Positions 29,352 through 38,957 are shown, numbered from the stretch's first letter. The stretch: 64,000 nucleotides of DNA from an uncultured Paracoccaceae bacterium (GCA_947497185.1 CANMFL010000009.1:93181-157180), one strand, 5' to 3'. Notes: generated by a model from the letters alone, not told the origin. Numbers and translations are program-made.

Positions 29352-30980
29352 ATGGCCAAGATGAAAAAAGCACCCAAGCCAAAGGCGCAAACCCCCAAGG
29401 GGTTCCGCGACTATTTTGGCGCTGAGGTGACCAAGCGCACTGAAATGTTAAATCAGATCGCTGCGGTTTATCATCGGTACGGGTTCGACGCGCTGGAAAC
29501 CTCGGCTGTCGAAACTGTCGAAGCTTTGGGCAAGTTCCTGCCTGATGTAGACCGCCCGAACGAAGGCGTGTTTGCGTGGGAAGAAGACAAAGACTGGCTG
29601 GCGCTGCGCTATGATATGACCGCACCTCTGGCACGGGTTTACGCGCAACACCGCAACGATCTGCCGACGCCCTACCGCCGCTATGCGATGGGGCCTGTGT
29701 GGCGGAATGAAAAACCGGGACCGGGGCGGTTTCGGCAGTTCTATCAGTGTGATGCGGATACCGTTGGTGCGCCTTCGGTGGCTGCCGATGCCGAGATTTG
29801 CGCGATGCTGGCGGATACGCTGGAGGCCGTTGGCATTGATCGCGGCGACTACATTATTCGGGTGAACAACCGCAAGGTTCTGAACGGCGTGATGGAAGTC
29901 GCAGGGCTATCTGGTGACGACAAAGAAGCCGAGCGCGGGATCGTGCTACGCGCGATTGATAAGCTGGATCGGCTGGGCGTTGAAGGCGTGCGGGCTTTAC
30001 TTGGTGAAGGGCGTAAGGACGAAAGCGGTGACGTTACAAAAGGTGCTGGTCTGAATGATGATCAAGCGGGGGTCGTCATGGGCTTTGTCGCAGCAAAAGA
30101 TGACGTTTTGAAAGCTCTTGCAAATGCAGCCCTGAGCGATTCAGACGGGATTTCAATTGTTAAGGGCATGATCGCTTCCGAGCGCGGGCCGCGCGAGGAT
30201 AAATGGCTGAAGCCTTCCATGGACGATACGCAACATTGGAACGACCAAGTGCTCATGCAGCTGACAAATCTTGTTAAGGATTCGTCAGTTGGCTTGGAGG
30301 GTGTTCAAGAACTTCGAACGATCTCGGAACTGCTTGGAAGTTTGGGTTACGAGGCCGACCGCATTATCATCGACCCATCCGTCGTCCGTGGCCTCGGCTA
30401 CTACACTGGTCCCGTTTACGAGGCCGAACTCACCTTTGAAGTCACCGACGAAAAAGGCCGTCCGCGCAACTTTGGCTCGGTCGCTGGCGGTGGTCGCTAT
30501 GATGACCTTGTGAAACGGTTCACGGGCCAAGAGGTGCCAGCGACGGGTGTGTCCATCGGCGTGGACCGCTTGCTGGCCGCACTTGATGCGAAGGGCCGCT
30601 TGTCCAAAGCCGCTGTCGGGCCTGTCGTCGTGACCGTCATGGATAAGGCCCGCATGGCCGATTACCAAACGATGGTTGCCGAATTGCGCAACGCAGGCAT
30701 CCGTGCCGAAGTGTACCTCGGGAACCCGAAAAACTTTGGTAATCAGTTGAAATACGCCGATGCGCGTCAGTCCCCAATTGCGATTATCGCGGGTGGTGAC
30801 GAATTTGATAACCCAGACCACGAAGGCGGCGTTGTCCAGATCAAAGATCTGATACTTGGCGCTGAAATCGCCAAGAGCGCGACGCTGGAAGAATGGAAAG
30901 GTCTGCCGTCACAATACGAAGTGCCGCGCGTTGATCTGGTCGCCAAAGTGCGCGAAATTTTAGCGGGGCAGGGCACGTGA
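29352..30980 (+). CDS. hisS: Histidyl-tRNA synthetase
   Basis: A 542-residue class II aminoacyl-tRNA synthetase. Motif 1 region [20 protein letters not shown], motif 2 region [29 protein letters not shown], the histidine-specific [16 protein letters not shown] and motif 3 [17 protein letters not shown] with [13 protein letters not shown] are all present. A C-terminal anticodon-binding domain follows. It is longer than the roughly 500 residues I expect for Rhodobacterales; the extra length seems to lie in the helical region around residues 225-320. The start ATG 29352 opens [17 protein letters not shown]. The stop overlaps the GTG of hisZ. Confidence 0.95.
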   Translation: MAKMKKAPKPKAQTPKGFRDYFGAEVTKRTEMLNQIAAVYHRYGFDALETSAVETVEALGKFLPDVDRPNEGVFAWEEDKDWLALRYDMTAPLARVYAQHRNDLPTPYRRYAMGPVWRNEKPGPGRFRQFYQCDADTVGAPSVAADAEICAMLADTLEAVGIDRGDYIIRVNNRKVLNGVMEVAGLSGDDKEAERGIVLRAIDKLDRLGVEGVRALLGEGRKDESGDVTKGAGLNDDQAGVVMGFVAAKDDVLKALANAALSDSDGISIVKGMIASERGPREDKWLKPSMDDTQHWNDQVLMQLTNLVKDSSVGLEGVQELRTISELLGSLGYEADRIIIDPSVVRGLGYYTGPVYEAELTFEVTDEKGRPRNFGSVAGGGRYDDLVKRFTGQEVPATGVSIGVDRLLAALDAKGRLSKAAVGPVVVTVMDKARMADYQTMVAELRNAGIRAEVYLGNPKNFGNQLKYADARQSPIAIIAGGDEFDNPDHEGGVVQIKDLILGAEIAKSATLEEWKGLPSQYEVPRVDLVAKVREILAGQGT

Positions 30981-32050
30981 CAACAGCAGCAATCAAAGCC
31001 GAAGCAGCCCGCATTTCGGCCGTGTTCGAGGCCGCTGGGGCTGTTCCCGTCGAGACCGAAATCATGCAACCGGCAGAGGTGCTTTTGGACCTTTACGGCG
31101 AGGACATCCGTGGCCGCGCCTATGTCACAGACGATCCGATGCAGGGCGAAATGATGCTGCGCCCTGACTTCACCGTGCCCGTCGTGCAAATGCACATGCA
31201 AAGCCACGCAAGCCCTGCACGCTACACCTATTCAGGTCCGGTTTTCCGCAAACAGGACGAAGACCCAAGCCGCGCGCGTGAATATACGCAAGTCGGTTTC
31301 GAAGTTTTCGACGGCCAGAACCCCGCCGCCGCTGACGCTGATGTTTTTGCGACAGTGCAAACGGCGCTTGCCGACGCGCCTGTGCGGGCCGCGACGGGCG
31401 ACATTGGTTTGCTGAAAGCCGCCGTTGCAGGTCTGCAAACCAGCGATGCACGTAAGGCCGCGTTGATGCGGCATATCTGGCGGCCCAAGCGGTTTAAAAT
31501 CTTGCTGGATCGCTTTGGCGGGCGGGTGCCTGTGCCTGCGAAACGTTTGGCGCTTTTGGCCAACGAAAATCCGTTTGCTGACGCAGGACCAGAAGTCGGC
31601 CTGCGGTCGCGCCAAGAGGTGCAGCAGCGCCTTGATACGTTGCGTGCAGATGCCGCGATGGACCCGATTTCAGGCGAAGAAATTGCCGTGATCGAAGCCA
31701 TTCTCGCATTAAGCGAAACCGCGCCGCATGTCCTATCCGCCTTGCACGATATCGCGGTTGATATGCCTGCGATCCGCCGTGCCGTTGGTCGCTTTGAAGC
31801 GCGACTGGATGCGATGTCAGCACGTGGTGTTGCCGTCGACACCTTACCGTTTGAGGGCAGTTATGGACGCACGTCGCTGGAATATTACGACGGTTTTGTT
31901 TTTGGTTTTTATGGGCTTAAGGATAATCGACCGGTGGCCACTGGGGGGCGCTACGACGCGCTGACCGAAGTGCTGGGCGAGGGCCGTGCGGCCCCTGCCG
32001 TTGGTGCCGTGATCCGCCCTGATCTGCTGCTCGAGGTACGCACATGTTAA
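30977..32050 (+). CDS. hisZ: ATP phosphoribosyltransferase regulatory subunit HisZ
   Basis: A 357-residue catalytically inactive paralogue of histidyl-tRNA synthetase that activates the short form of HisG. It shows [65 protein letters not shown] and a late [17 protein letters not shown] with TGGRYDAL. The GTG start overlaps the hisS stop (GTGA). The 3' end overlaps hisG by 7 nt. HisZ next to a 229-residue HisG is the expected pairing for the heteromeric enzyme. Confidence 0.92.
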   Translation: MTTAAIKAEAARISAVFEAAGAVPVETEIMQPAEVLLDLYGEDIRGRAYVTDDPMQGEMMLRPDFTVPVVQMHMQSHASPARYTYSGPVFRKQDEDPSRAREYTQVGFEVFDGQNPAAADADVFATVQTALADAPVRAATGDIGLLKAAVAGLQTSDARKAALMRHIWRPKRFKILLDRFGGRVPVPAKRLALLANENPFADAGPEVGLRSRQEVQQRLDTLRADAAMDPISGEEIAVIEAILALSETAPHVLSALHDIAVDMPAIRRAVGRFEARLDAMSARGVAVDTLPFEGSYGRTSLEYYDGFVFGFYGLKDNRPVATGGRYDALTEVLGEGRAAPAVGAVIRPDLLLEVRTC

Positions 32051-32733
32051 AGCTAGGTGTGCCGTCTAAAGGGCGGTTGATGGAAAAGACGTTTCAATGG
32101 TTCGGACAACGCGGTGTGACGCTGCGCAAATCCGGATCGGACCGCGAATATGCGGGTGCGGTTGACGGGATCGACGGCGTGGAACTGGTGCTATTATCTG
32201 CCGGAGAAATCCCGCGCGAACTGGCCGCTGGCAACATCCACATGGGCGTGACCGGATCGGATTTGGTCCGCGAAAAGCTGCCCGCGTGGGACACGCAGGT
32301 CGGTGAATTGGCGCTGATGGGGTTCGGCGGAGCAGACCTGATTATCGCCGTGCCGCAAGGCTGGGTCGATGTGGAATCGCTGGATGATCTGGACGCCGCC
32401 GCCGCCGCGTTCCGCCAAAAACACGGGATGCGGTTGCGGATCGCGACGAAGTATCACCGGCTGGTCCGCGAGTTTCTGCGCGACGAAGGTGTGGCTGATT
32501 ACCGTCTCGTCGATAGTCAGGGCGCGACAGAAGGTGTCGTGAAAAATGAGACCGCTGAAGCGATTGCTGACATCACGTCGACGGGCGAAACACTGCGGGC
32601 CAATGGGCTGAAAATTCTGGACGGCGGATTGATTCACGCGTCACAAGCGACGCTGTTTCGGGGCCGCAGACGTGACTGGACCGACGCACAACGCGCGACG
32701 TTCAAAGAGCTGTTGGCACTGCTCGACGTATGA
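32044..32733 (+). CDS. hisG: ATP phosphoribosyltransferase catalytic subunit (short form)
   Basis: A 229-residue enzyme for the first step of histidine synthesis, joining ATP and PRPP. LGVPSKGRLMEKTFQWF, ELAAGNIHMGVTGSDLVRE, GGADLIIAVPQGWVDV, LRIATKYHRLVREFL and the PRPP-binding DITSTGETLRANGLKIL are visible. It lacks the regulatory C-terminal domain of long HisG, consistent with the adjacent hisZ. The start overlaps hisZ. Confidence 0.95.
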   Translation: MLKLGVPSKGRLMEKTFQWFGQRGVTLRKSGSDREYAGAVDGIDGVELVLLSAGEIPRELAAGNIHMGVTGSDLVREKLPAWDTQVGELALMGFGGADLIIAVPQGWVDVESLDDLDAAAAAFRQKHGMRLRIATKYHRLVREFLRDEGVADYRLVDSQGATEGVVKNETAEAIADITSTGETLRANGLKILDGGLIHASQATLFRGRRRDWTDAQRATFKELLALLDV

Positions 32734-32740
32734 CCAGAAT

Positions 32741-32778
32741 CGGGTTGTGACTTGCGTGCACAAGGCGTGCACAACCCG
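32741..32778. repeat. Inverted repeat after hisG
   Basis: Arms CGGGTTGTG (32741-32749) and CACAACCCG (32770-32778) are perfect, and two GTGCAC hexamers lie around the right part. It starts 8 nt after the hisG stop. There is no T-run, so a Rho-independent role is doubtful. Confidence 0.55.
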
Positions 32779-32802
32779 TGCACTGCTGTGACAGATGTTG
32801 AT

Positions 32803-32824
32803 TGAGTTGTTTTGGCGAAATGAA
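32803..32824 (+). repeat. 22-bp dispersed repeat, copy 2
   Basis: An exact copy of the 22 bases at 25358-25379, in the same orientation, located between hisG and the 3' end of the DUF1489 gene. Flanking bases differ between the copies, so the match is limited to 22 bp. Confidence 0.85.
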
Positions 32825-32831
32825 GCCGGAG

Positions 32832-33263
32832 TCAGAGCACACCAATGGCGGCGAGTGCTTCGCTGAGGGCGGCGGGAAGCGGCTCTTCTTCTTCGCGGCC
32901 AGCGGGCAGGTCGATGGGGGCGTCTTCTGGTGTGAGATAGCGCCAACCTTGGAATGCGCGTTTTGGGGTGCCTGCGACGCGGATCAGGGGCGTGTCGCAA
33001 GCAATGGCACAGCGTCTGATTCCATCGGCGGAGATATGTTCGTCGAGGCGGATGATGGCTTGGCGTGCGAGAATGACGCCTTTGATCACCCAATAAATTG
33101 ACCCGCCGTTTAAGATTTCGGTGTCGCGTTTGGGCCACATCCGTGTGACGTGACGGGGGTAGCCGTCGGCGGTTTGGGCCTGTTTTGAGGCTTGCCATGC
33201 GGCAAGTCCTTCGACATTTTCGGTGCCGACAGAGAGTTTGATCAAGTTGACGGTTTTAGTCAC
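32832..33263 (-). CDS. DUF1489 family protein
   Basis: A 143-residue cytoplasmic protein of unknown role. NLIKLSVGTENVEGLAAWQASKQAQT, GYPRHVTRMWPKRDTEILNGGSIYWVIKGVILARQAI, ISADGIRRCAIACD and FQGWRYLTPEDAPIDLPAG are the pattern I associate with DUF1489 in alphaproteobacteria. The start codon is GTG at 33263. It is convergent with hisG and divergent from nrdJ. Confidence 0.82.
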   Translation of the reverse strand: MTKTVNLIKLSVGTENVEGLAAWQASKQAQTADGYPRHVTRMWPKRDTEILNGGSIYWVIKGVILARQAIIRLDEHISADGIRRCAIACDTPLIRVAGTPKRAFQGWRYLTPEDAPIDLPAGREEEEPLPAALSEALAAIGVL

Positions 33264-33327
33264 GCGCGATTCCTCTTAGTTGGGGTTACGCCTATTGTTT
33301 AGGTCGGCGTCTATCAAGATTTAAAAT

Positions 33328-33374
33328 TTACTATATTTTGACATTTTCGTATTGCGGACACCACATCTTGGGGT
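33328..33374 (+). promoter_or_regulatory. Tandem NrdR-like boxes upstream of nrdJ
   Basis: TTACTATATTTTGACA (33328-33343) shares the CTATAT core of NrdR boxes. CACCACATCTTGGGGT (33359-33374) is a looser palindrome. Their starts are 31 bp apart, the three-turn spacing normally seen between paired NrdR sites. Position in front of a ribonucleotide reductase gene supports the assignment. The individual matches are imperfect. Confidence 0.5.
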
Positions 33375-33497
33375 ATGACGACCCCGAGAACGAACGGCCG
33401 CCGCCCGGCACCTCGCAGAATCTCATTCCCTTTTCGCGGGAATTCACGTAGTGTGAATATCTCCCGTTGCCATATTTCGATCACGAAAGGTCATACC

Positions 33498-35774
33498 ATG
33501 TCCCGTTTTACCACCCCAATCGCCGAGCAAATTTGGGACATGAAGTACCGCTTCAAGCAAGCAGATGGCACACCGATTGACCAGACTGTCGAAGATTCAT
33601 GGACGCGCATCGCCGGTGCACTGGCAAGCGTTGAAAAAGACCCGAAGGCATGGGAGCCAAAGTTCTATAACGCCTTGGAAGATTTCAAATATCTGCCAGC
33701 TGGCCGCATCACTGCCGGCGCTGGTACGGCCCGTTCGGTGACGTTGTTCAACTGTTTTGTTATGGGCACCGTGCCGGACAGCATGGGCGGCATTTTCGAC
33801 ATGTTGAAAGAAGCCGCACTGACCATGCAGCAGGGCGGTGGCATTGGCTACGATTTCAGCACGATCCGCCCGAAAGGCGCATTGGTTGAAGGCGTGGCAG
33901 CAGATGCGTCTGGCCCGTTGTCGTTCATGGATGTGTGGGACGCGATGTGCCGCACGATCATGTCAGCGGGGTCGCGTCGCGGTGCGATGATGGCAACGAT
34001 GCGTTGCGATCACCCCGACGTCGAGGACTTTATCACAGCGAAATCCGACGCTGCCCGTCTGCGGATGTTCAACATGTCCGTGCTGATTACCGATCCGTTT
34101 ATGGACGCGGTAAAGGCCGACAAACCGTGGGATTTGGTGTTCAACGGCGAAACTTATCGCACCGTTCAAGCCCGTGAATTGTGGGATGCGATCATGCAAT
34201 CCACCTATGATTACGCCGAGCCGGGCGTCATTTTCATCGACCGGATCAACAAAGCGAACAACCTGTCCTATTGCGAAACCATCGCCGCGACCAACCCGTG
34301 TGGCGAGCAGCCGTTGCCGCCATATGGCGCATGTTTGCTTGGCTCGATCAACATGGCACGCTTGGTCAAAGACCCGTTTGGCGATGCGCCTGCGATGGAT
34401 GAAGACCTGATGATTGATCTGGTCGCGACGGCTGTGCGGATGATGGACAACGTGGTTGATGCGTCGAAATTCCCGTTGGAACAACAAGCGCAAGAAGCCG
34501 CTGCAAAGCGCCGGATTGGTCTTGGTGTCACAGGTTTGGCTGATGCATTGCTGATGGTTGGCCTGCGTTACGGGTCCGAAGAAGCGGCCGCACAGACCGA
34601 CAAATGGATGCACGCGATTGCCCGCGCTGCGTATTTGGCGTCTGTTGATCTGGCGAAAGAAAAGGGCGCGTTCCCGCTGTTTGATGCGGATAAATTCCTT
34701 GCCTCTGGCGCGATGCAGGACATGGATGATGACGTCCGCGACGCGATCCGCGAGCATGGTATTCGCAACGCATTGTTGACGTCGATTGCGCCAACTGGCA
34801 CGATTTCTTTGTATGCTGGCAACGTGTCGTCTGGGATCGAGCCTGTGTTTGCCTACGCCTATACACGCAAGGTTTTGCAAAAAGATGGATCACGGACTGA
34901 GGAAGAAGTCGTTGATTATGCTGTGCAATTGTGGCGTGAGCTGAAAGGCGACACAGCACTGCCGGATTATTTCGTGAACGCGCAAACACTCGCGCCGCTC
35001 GATCACGTCCGTATGCAGGCTGCTGCCCAAAAATGGATCGACAGCTCGATTTCCAAGACGATCAACTGCCCCGAAGACATCAGCTTTGACGATTTCAAAG
35101 AGGTCTACATGGCCGCTTGGGATCAAGGCTGTAAGGGCTGCACGACCTATCGTCCGAACGACGTGACGGGATCGGTCTTGTCGGTGTCCGAGGAGAAATC
35201 CGAGGCGCCGGTTCAAGTGAATACCGACGGCGAAGCATCCGAAGTTGTCTATCTGGCAGAGCCGCTGGACCGCCCGCAGGAATTGGATGGCGCGACATAC
35301 AAGCTAAAGTGGCCGGATTCCGAACACGCGATTTACATCACGGTGAACGACTTGATCGTGGCCGGACATCGTCGTCCGTTCGAGGTGTTCATCAACTCGA
35401 AAAACATGGAACACTTTGCGTGGACCGTGGCGCTGACGCGGATGATCTCGGCGGTCTTCCGGCGCGGCGGCGACGTGTCGTTTGTGGTCGAAGAGTTGAA
35501 AGCGGTGTTCGATCCGCGCGGTGGCGCATGGATGCAGGGCAAATACGTGCCGTCGATCTTGGCGGCAATTGGTGGCGTGATCGAGAAACACATGATCGCG
35601 ACGGGCTTCTTGGCTGGCGAAGGCATGGGCCTGAAATCTGACCCACAAGCGGACGTTGTCCCGTTGAATAGCGCACCCAAGGGTAAAGCATGCTCGTCCT
35701 GCGGTGACTACGATCTACGGATGGTCGAGGGCTGCATGACGTGCGGGTCTTGTGGGTATTCTAAGTGCGGGTGA
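33498..35774 (+). CDS. nrdJ: Adenosylcobalamin-dependent (class II) ribonucleotide reductase
   Basis: A 758-residue reductase making deoxyribonucleotides with a B12-derived radical. It carries YLPAGRITAGAGTARSVTLFNCFV, MQQGGGIGYDFSTIRPKG, the active-site loop NPCGEQPLPPYGACLLGSINMARLV, TSIAPTGTISLYAGNVSSGIEP and QGCKGCTTYRPNDVTGSVL. The C-terminus ends in a cysteine-rich CSSCGDYDLRMVEGCMTCGSCGYSKCG tail that resembles a zinc ribbon and supplies the redox thiols. ATG 33498 has GAAAGG eight bases upstream and is preferred over an in-frame ATG at 33375. Likely repressed by NrdR through the upstream boxes. Confidence 0.93.
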   Translation: MSRFTTPIAEQIWDMKYRFKQADGTPIDQTVEDSWTRIAGALASVEKDPKAWEPKFYNALEDFKYLPAGRITAGAGTARSVTLFNCFVMGTVPDSMGGIFDMLKEAALTMQQGGGIGYDFSTIRPKGALVEGVAADASGPLSFMDVWDAMCRTIMSAGSRRGAMMATMRCDHPDVEDFITAKSDAARLRMFNMSVLITDPFMDAVKADKPWDLVFNGETYRTVQARELWDAIMQSTYDYAEPGVIFIDRINKANNLSYCETIAATNPCGEQPLPPYGACLLGSINMARLVKDPFGDAPAMDEDLMIDLVATAVRMMDNVVDASKFPLEQQAQEAAAKRRIGLGVTGLADALLMVGLRYGSEEAAAQTDKWMHAIARAAYLASVDLAKEKGAFPLFDADKFLASGAMQDMDDDVRDAIREHGIRNALLTSIAPTGTISLYAGNVSSGIEPVFAYAYTRKVLQKDGSRTEEEVVDYAVQLWRELKGDTALPDYFVNAQTLAPLDHVRMQAAAQKWIDSSISKTINCPEDISFDDFKEVYMAAWDQGCKGCTTYRPNDVTGSVLSVSEEKSEAPVQVNTDGEASEVVYLAEPLDRPQELDGATYKLKWPDSEHAIYITVNDLIVAGHRRPFEVFINSKNMEHFAWTVALTRMISAVFRRGGDVSFVVEELKAVFDPRGGAWMQGKYVPSILAAIGGVIEKHMIATGFLAGEGMGLKSDPQADVVPLNSAPKGKACSSCGDYDLRMVEGCMTCGSCGYSKCG

Positions 35775-36305
35775 TGGGTGTTGTTGGGGGTTAATTATCA
35801 GCACAGCCATATAATGACCTATTCACAGCTTAACCTGACCTTTTTACAACCATAAACTAACTATTTTACGATTTTTAGGGGTTTTAGGCCTCTAAACCAC
35901 CGGCGGTTGTGAGCGTGCGAGGTTGATGGTGTAAACTGGGGGTGAGTTGGACTTAGCGGCTCATTTCGTTCTGTTACAAATAAATAGGCCCTCGCGATTT
36001 ATTTCGCGGGGGCCTCTTAGTCTTAGCAACCAATGCTCGCTCTCGAGCTCGCACGACATGCGCACTCTACCATAATTCTTTTACCCGTGCTTTGTTGCCT
36101 CTATGGGGGCGGTGACCTGAGCCCCAAGTTCCCTCCAGCTTGGCGCGGAGTCCTTGGCGTTAAATTTTTGGCCTTAGGCAACCATCTTGTCCATCGCCTT
36201 ACCGCGGAACGGCCCATTGCGGACCTTGCTCTCCTAAGTTTTGAACTAAGCTCTCATTACACGCCAATAGTTGTATTTGCAGACCGAAACGTTCGGACTT
36301 TCAAT
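35775..36305. other. Intergenic region between nrdJ and umuC
   Basis: 531 bp without a convincing gene. It holds an AT-rich stretch and the terminator at 35986-36015. A short frame at 36033-36323 shows no family features and overlaps the umuC 3' end; I take it as chance. Confidence 0.6.
35986..36015. terminator. Intrinsic terminator
   Basis: AGGCCCTCGCG pairs with CGCGGGGGCCT around ATTTATTT, followed by CTTAGTCTT. It could end nrdJ transcription 210 nt downstream of the gene or serve an unseen short transcript starting in the gap. Confidence 0.7.
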
Positions 36306-37577
36306 CTACCGAACAACTGGTAGCTCCGCCATTCGTGTCGTGTATCGCGGACTGCGGTGATCAGCTCTCAGTTGCCAAGGGCGCTTCATTCCCTCGCTTG
36401 CCAGCACAACCGTTTTTTTCCCAAAGCGATCATTCACATGATCGAGGGCGGCCATAAGGTCGGCAGACTTAGGTTTGGCGGTATCAAACAGGGTTAATGG
36501 CCGGTCCTCGAACTTGACGAGATCGTCCAGCAGCACGCCAGCCTTAGTGAAGCCGTACTCTCTCTGAGGTCCCTTTGGCCACGCTGCCTGTGCGCAGCGT
36601 CGTGCTGCTGCGATAAGGTCAAAAGTGTCAGAGGACATCGGCATCAATCGTGTAGATCGTGATCCTGAGTACTGAGGTCGATCTAACCTATGGCGGTTTG
36701 TGTGGTAAAATACCGTCAATGTTCCGGCCACCAAGCCATGGTTCCGCAGTTTTTCCGCTGCTCGGGTCGCGTGCGCCGTGATTGCCTGAAATAGTGTTTC
36801 AAAATCTGTCATAGGCGCCCCTGACGAGCGTGTGACAGCCATTCCTTTGCGCTGGGGCTCCACCTCATCAAAAGACAGGCAAGGCTCTCCCTGAAGCTCC
36901 AATACAGTGCGCTCCAGCACGACGGTGCCAAGCGCGCGGGCTTGCCGAATTGGCATGTCTCTTAGCTCCGACGCTGTATGAATTCCAACATCTTGCAGTT
37001 TCTTCTGCGTTTTGTGTCCGACGCCCCAGATATCGCCAACCGGAACCATGGGCAGAACGAAGTCCGCAAGCGTTTCATCCATCATGTCGAGCACGCCTCT
37101 AAAGATCGGGTTCTTCTTGGCGACGTCATTCGCGCATTTCGCAAGTGTTTTAGATGATGCGATGCCGACGCGGACAGGGACGCCGATGCGACGCAGGACT
37201 TCGGAGCGCATGACGCGGGCATGCGCTGTCCGATCTTGAAAACCAGTGAAATCGAGAAAGCATTCGTCGATCGAATAGATCTCCACATTCGGTGTGAAAT
37301 CTTCGTAGACTTCGACAATGCGCCGCGAGATATCGCCGTAGAGTGTATAGTTTGAACTGAACACGCGGATGCCGTGGGCATCCACCTTATCCTTGATCAT
37401 ATGTAAGGGTTCGCCCATTTTGATGCCGAGCGCTTTTGCCTCGTCGCTGCGCGCAACCGCACAGCCATCATTGTTTGACAAAACGATGACTGGGACGTTT
37501 TTCAAAGATGGATCAAAGATCCTCTCAGCGCTTACGTAAAAATTGGCACTGTCGCTGATTGCGATCGGCCTCTTCAT
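36306..37577 (-). CDS. umuC: DNA polymerase V catalytic subunit UmuC-like (Y family)
   Basis: A 423-residue error-prone translesion polymerase. [50 protein letters not shown] is the typical UmuC opening, with one catalytic aspartate. [13 protein letters not shown] supplies the acidic pair, and [22 protein letters not shown] and [16 protein letters not shown] (helix-hairpin-helix) follow. The usual cysteine in NFYVSCE is alanine here. The ATG overlaps the umuD stop (ATGA), so the two are coupled. The pair lies behind a LexA box and should be DNA-damage inducible. Confidence 0.92.
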   Translation of the reverse strand: MKRPIAISDSANFYVSAERIFDPSLKNVPVIVLSNNDGCAVARSDEAKALGIKMGEPLHMIKDKVDAHGIRVFSSNYTLYGDISRRIVEVYEDFTPNVEIYSIDECFLDFTGFQDRTAHARVMRSEVLRRIGVPVRVGIASSKTLAKCANDVAKKNPIFRGVLDMMDETLADFVLPMVPVGDIWGVGHKTQKKLQDVGIHTASELRDMPIRQARALGTVVLERTVLELQGEPCLSFDEVEPQRKGMAVTRSSGAPMTDFETLFQAITAHATRAAEKLRNHGLVAGTLTVFYHTNRHRLDRPQYSGSRSTRLMPMSSDTFDLIAAARRCAQAAWPKGPQREYGFTKAGVLLDDLVKFEDRPLTLFDTAKPKSADLMAALDHVNDRFGKKTVVLASEGMKRPWQLRADHRSPRYTTRMAELPVVR

Positions 37578-38008
37578 GCGAGGTCGTAGCGTCGCACGAC
37601 ACCTGCGATCACGCCCCATATTTCACTATCCTCGGTCAGTTCTATGTCCGGGAAGTTTTCCTTGCTGTTTGCTGGTGCGAGATAATATCGGTCATCTCTT
37701 TTTCTTAGGATTTTTGCCGTCACAGCGCCTTCGACTACAGCCAACACTGCGCGCCCAAGCCGCTTCTTTCCAGCTTTATCCACCGCGATAATATCACCGT
37801 CCCGAATGCCAGCGTCCCACAGGCAGTCTCCTTCGACGCGCCACCAAAATGTTGAGGAGGGATGCCTCACAACCCACGCGATGGGGTCGATCTCGTCTTC
37901 CAGATCGTCTCCAGCAGGAGATGGAAACCCTGCGCTGACAGGCATAGTGGCAAAGCGCATTGGAGAGCTACTGGCGGCGACTGGCTGCTCGACGCGGTAT
38001 AACGGCAT
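37574..38008 (-). CDS. umuD: UmuD-like S24 peptidase with cysteine in place of the catalytic serine
   Basis: A 144-residue LexA-fold autoprotease. The self-cleavage region [16 protein letters not shown] has the Ala-Gly bond and the FPSPA motif of UmuD. The catalytic lysine is in the VTAKIL segment. The nucleophile motif, normally GDSM, reads [15 protein letters not shown], so the serine codon is TGC (Cys). The start MPLYRVEQ lies 15 nt downstream of a LexA box. The translated length fits UmuD. Whether the Cys form can cleave itself is unknown. Confidence 0.88.
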   Translation of the reverse strand: MPLYRVEQPVAASSSPMRFATMPVSAGFPSPAGDDLEDEIDPIAWVVRHPSSTFWWRVEGDCLWDAGIRDGDIIAVDKAGKKRLGRAVLAVVEGAVTAKILRKRDDRYYLAPANSKENFPDIELTEDSEIWGVIAGVVRRYDLA

Positions 38009-38022
38009 ATAGATTCCTCTAT

Positions 38023-38037
38023 GTTCGTGTTTTGTTC
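38023..38037 (-). promoter_or_regulatory. LexA (SOS) box upstream of umuDC
   Basis: GTTCGTGTTTTGTTC on the plus strand is a perfect GTTC-N7-GTTC direct repeat, the known alphaproteobacterial LexA operator (GAAC-N7-GAAC on the coding strand of umuD). It lies 15-29 nt before the umuD start codon, where it would overlap the promoter or transcription start. Confidence 0.88.
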
Positions 38038-38262
38038 TAAATCTGTGATGCGTGCCCCAACTGTCAATGCCCGACATGGCTACCGGTCCAATTTAAAATG
38101 GGGTGCGATAGCGCTTTGCTGACATCGGCGCATTCTGTAGCGAAGGTTAGCTGGTCAATGTAATCTGCGAAAATTGATAGGGAATTGTGGTCATATTTTA
38201 CCGATTTTGTAGTCTATCTTGCGGTGATTAGTTATATTTACCTATGGAGTTGAACTACATAG

Positions 38263-38376
38263 ATGACAAAACAAGAGGGCGTCGATCAAGAGGTGCTTTA
38301 TGTGCGTAACGCGCTCGAATGCCTCGCTGTGCGGTTGTTCACGCCGGATAGCTACGCCTTGAGGTTAGTAGAATGA
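38263..38376 (+). CDS. Short 37-codon ORF translationally coupled to kptA
   Basis: MTKQEGVDQEVLYVRNALECLAVRLFTPDSYALRLVE, stopping at a TGA that overlaps the kptA ATG (ATGA, 38373-38376). No family is recognised. GGAG stands about 13 bases upstream of its ATG. It may be a leader peptide, a small partner protein, or the remnant of a larger gene. The exact ATGA coupling with kptA is the main reason for listing it. Confidence 0.45.
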   Translation: MTKQEGVDQEVLYVRNALECLAVRLFTPDSYALRLVE

Positions 38377-38912
38377 GCCGAGACAGTAAGTTTTTAAGCC
38401 GTGTGCTTAGGCACGCACCCGGAGAAATTGATCTCAAACTGGATTCACAAGGTTGGGTGCTGGTTGATGATCTCTTACGCCAAATGCGGCGGCATGGCCG
38501 TAGACTAAACAAGGAAAATTTAAACGAAATCGTTGAGCAAAGCGACAAGCAGCGCTTTACCTTGTCGCCTAACGGAAGAAAGATTCGAGCCGCTCAGGGT
38601 CATTCAGTAAATGTTGATCTTGGCTTGCCCACGAGCGAGCCGCCAGAAATACTGTATCATGGTACAGCGAGTGCCAATCTCGATTCCATTTTTGCCAAGG
38701 GGCTGAACCCCGGCCGTCGTCGCCAAGTACATTTATCGGTAAATCCGATTACTGCTGAACAAGTCGGAACGCGACACGGTCGGCCGATCGTATTGCGAGT
38801 GGCGGCGCTCACCATGCACCATGACGGCTTCGCTTTTCAAAAAGCTGACAACGGCGTTTGGCTTACGGATCAAGTGCCAAGCAAATACCTTGGGTTCGGG
38901 ATGTCGGGTTAA
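38373..38912 (+). CDS. kptA: RNA 2'-phosphotransferase KptA/Tpt1 family
   Basis: A 179-residue enzyme that in characterised members removes a 2'-phosphate from RNA using NAD+, giving ADP-ribose 1'',2''-cyclic phosphate. The N-terminal winged-helix part opens SKFLSRVLRHAPGEIDLKLDSQGWVLVDDLL. It continues with RFTLSPNGRKIRAAQGHS, and the ADP-ribosyltransferase-like part has LYHGTASANLDSIFAKGL, VHLSVNP and a late GVWLTDQVPSKYLG. These are the family's substrate- and NAD+-binding blocks. Its bacterial role is unknown because bacteria lack the eukaryotic tRNA-splicing substrate. It sits next to NAD+-consuming SIR2 genes. Confidence 0.92.
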   Translation: MSRDSKFLSRVLRHAPGEIDLKLDSQGWVLVDDLLRQMRRHGRRLNKENLNEIVEQSDKQRFTLSPNGRKIRAAQGHSVNVDLGLPTSEPPEILYHGTASANLDSIFAKGLNPGRRRQVHLSVNPITAEQVGTRHGRPIVLRVAALTMHHDGFAFQKADNGVWLTDQVPSKYLGFGMSG

Positions 38913-38957
38913 AAGTCCACGCACCAACTTTCGAGCACTGCTCGAGCGCCGGAACCT

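Noticed and set aside
32741..32778. Inverted repeat after hisG as an intrinsic terminator
   Set aside because: The arms are good but no T-run follows, so it is listed only as a repeat.
33375..33497. An upstream in-frame ATG that would lengthen NrdJ by 41 residues
   Set aside because: The extension is basic and unlike NrdJ, overlaps the NrdR-like box, and the internal ATG at 33498 has a better ribosome binding site.
36033..36323. A 96-codon plus-strand frame between nrdJ and umuC
   Set aside because: No ribosome binding site or family motif, starts inside a terminator region and overlaps the umuC end.
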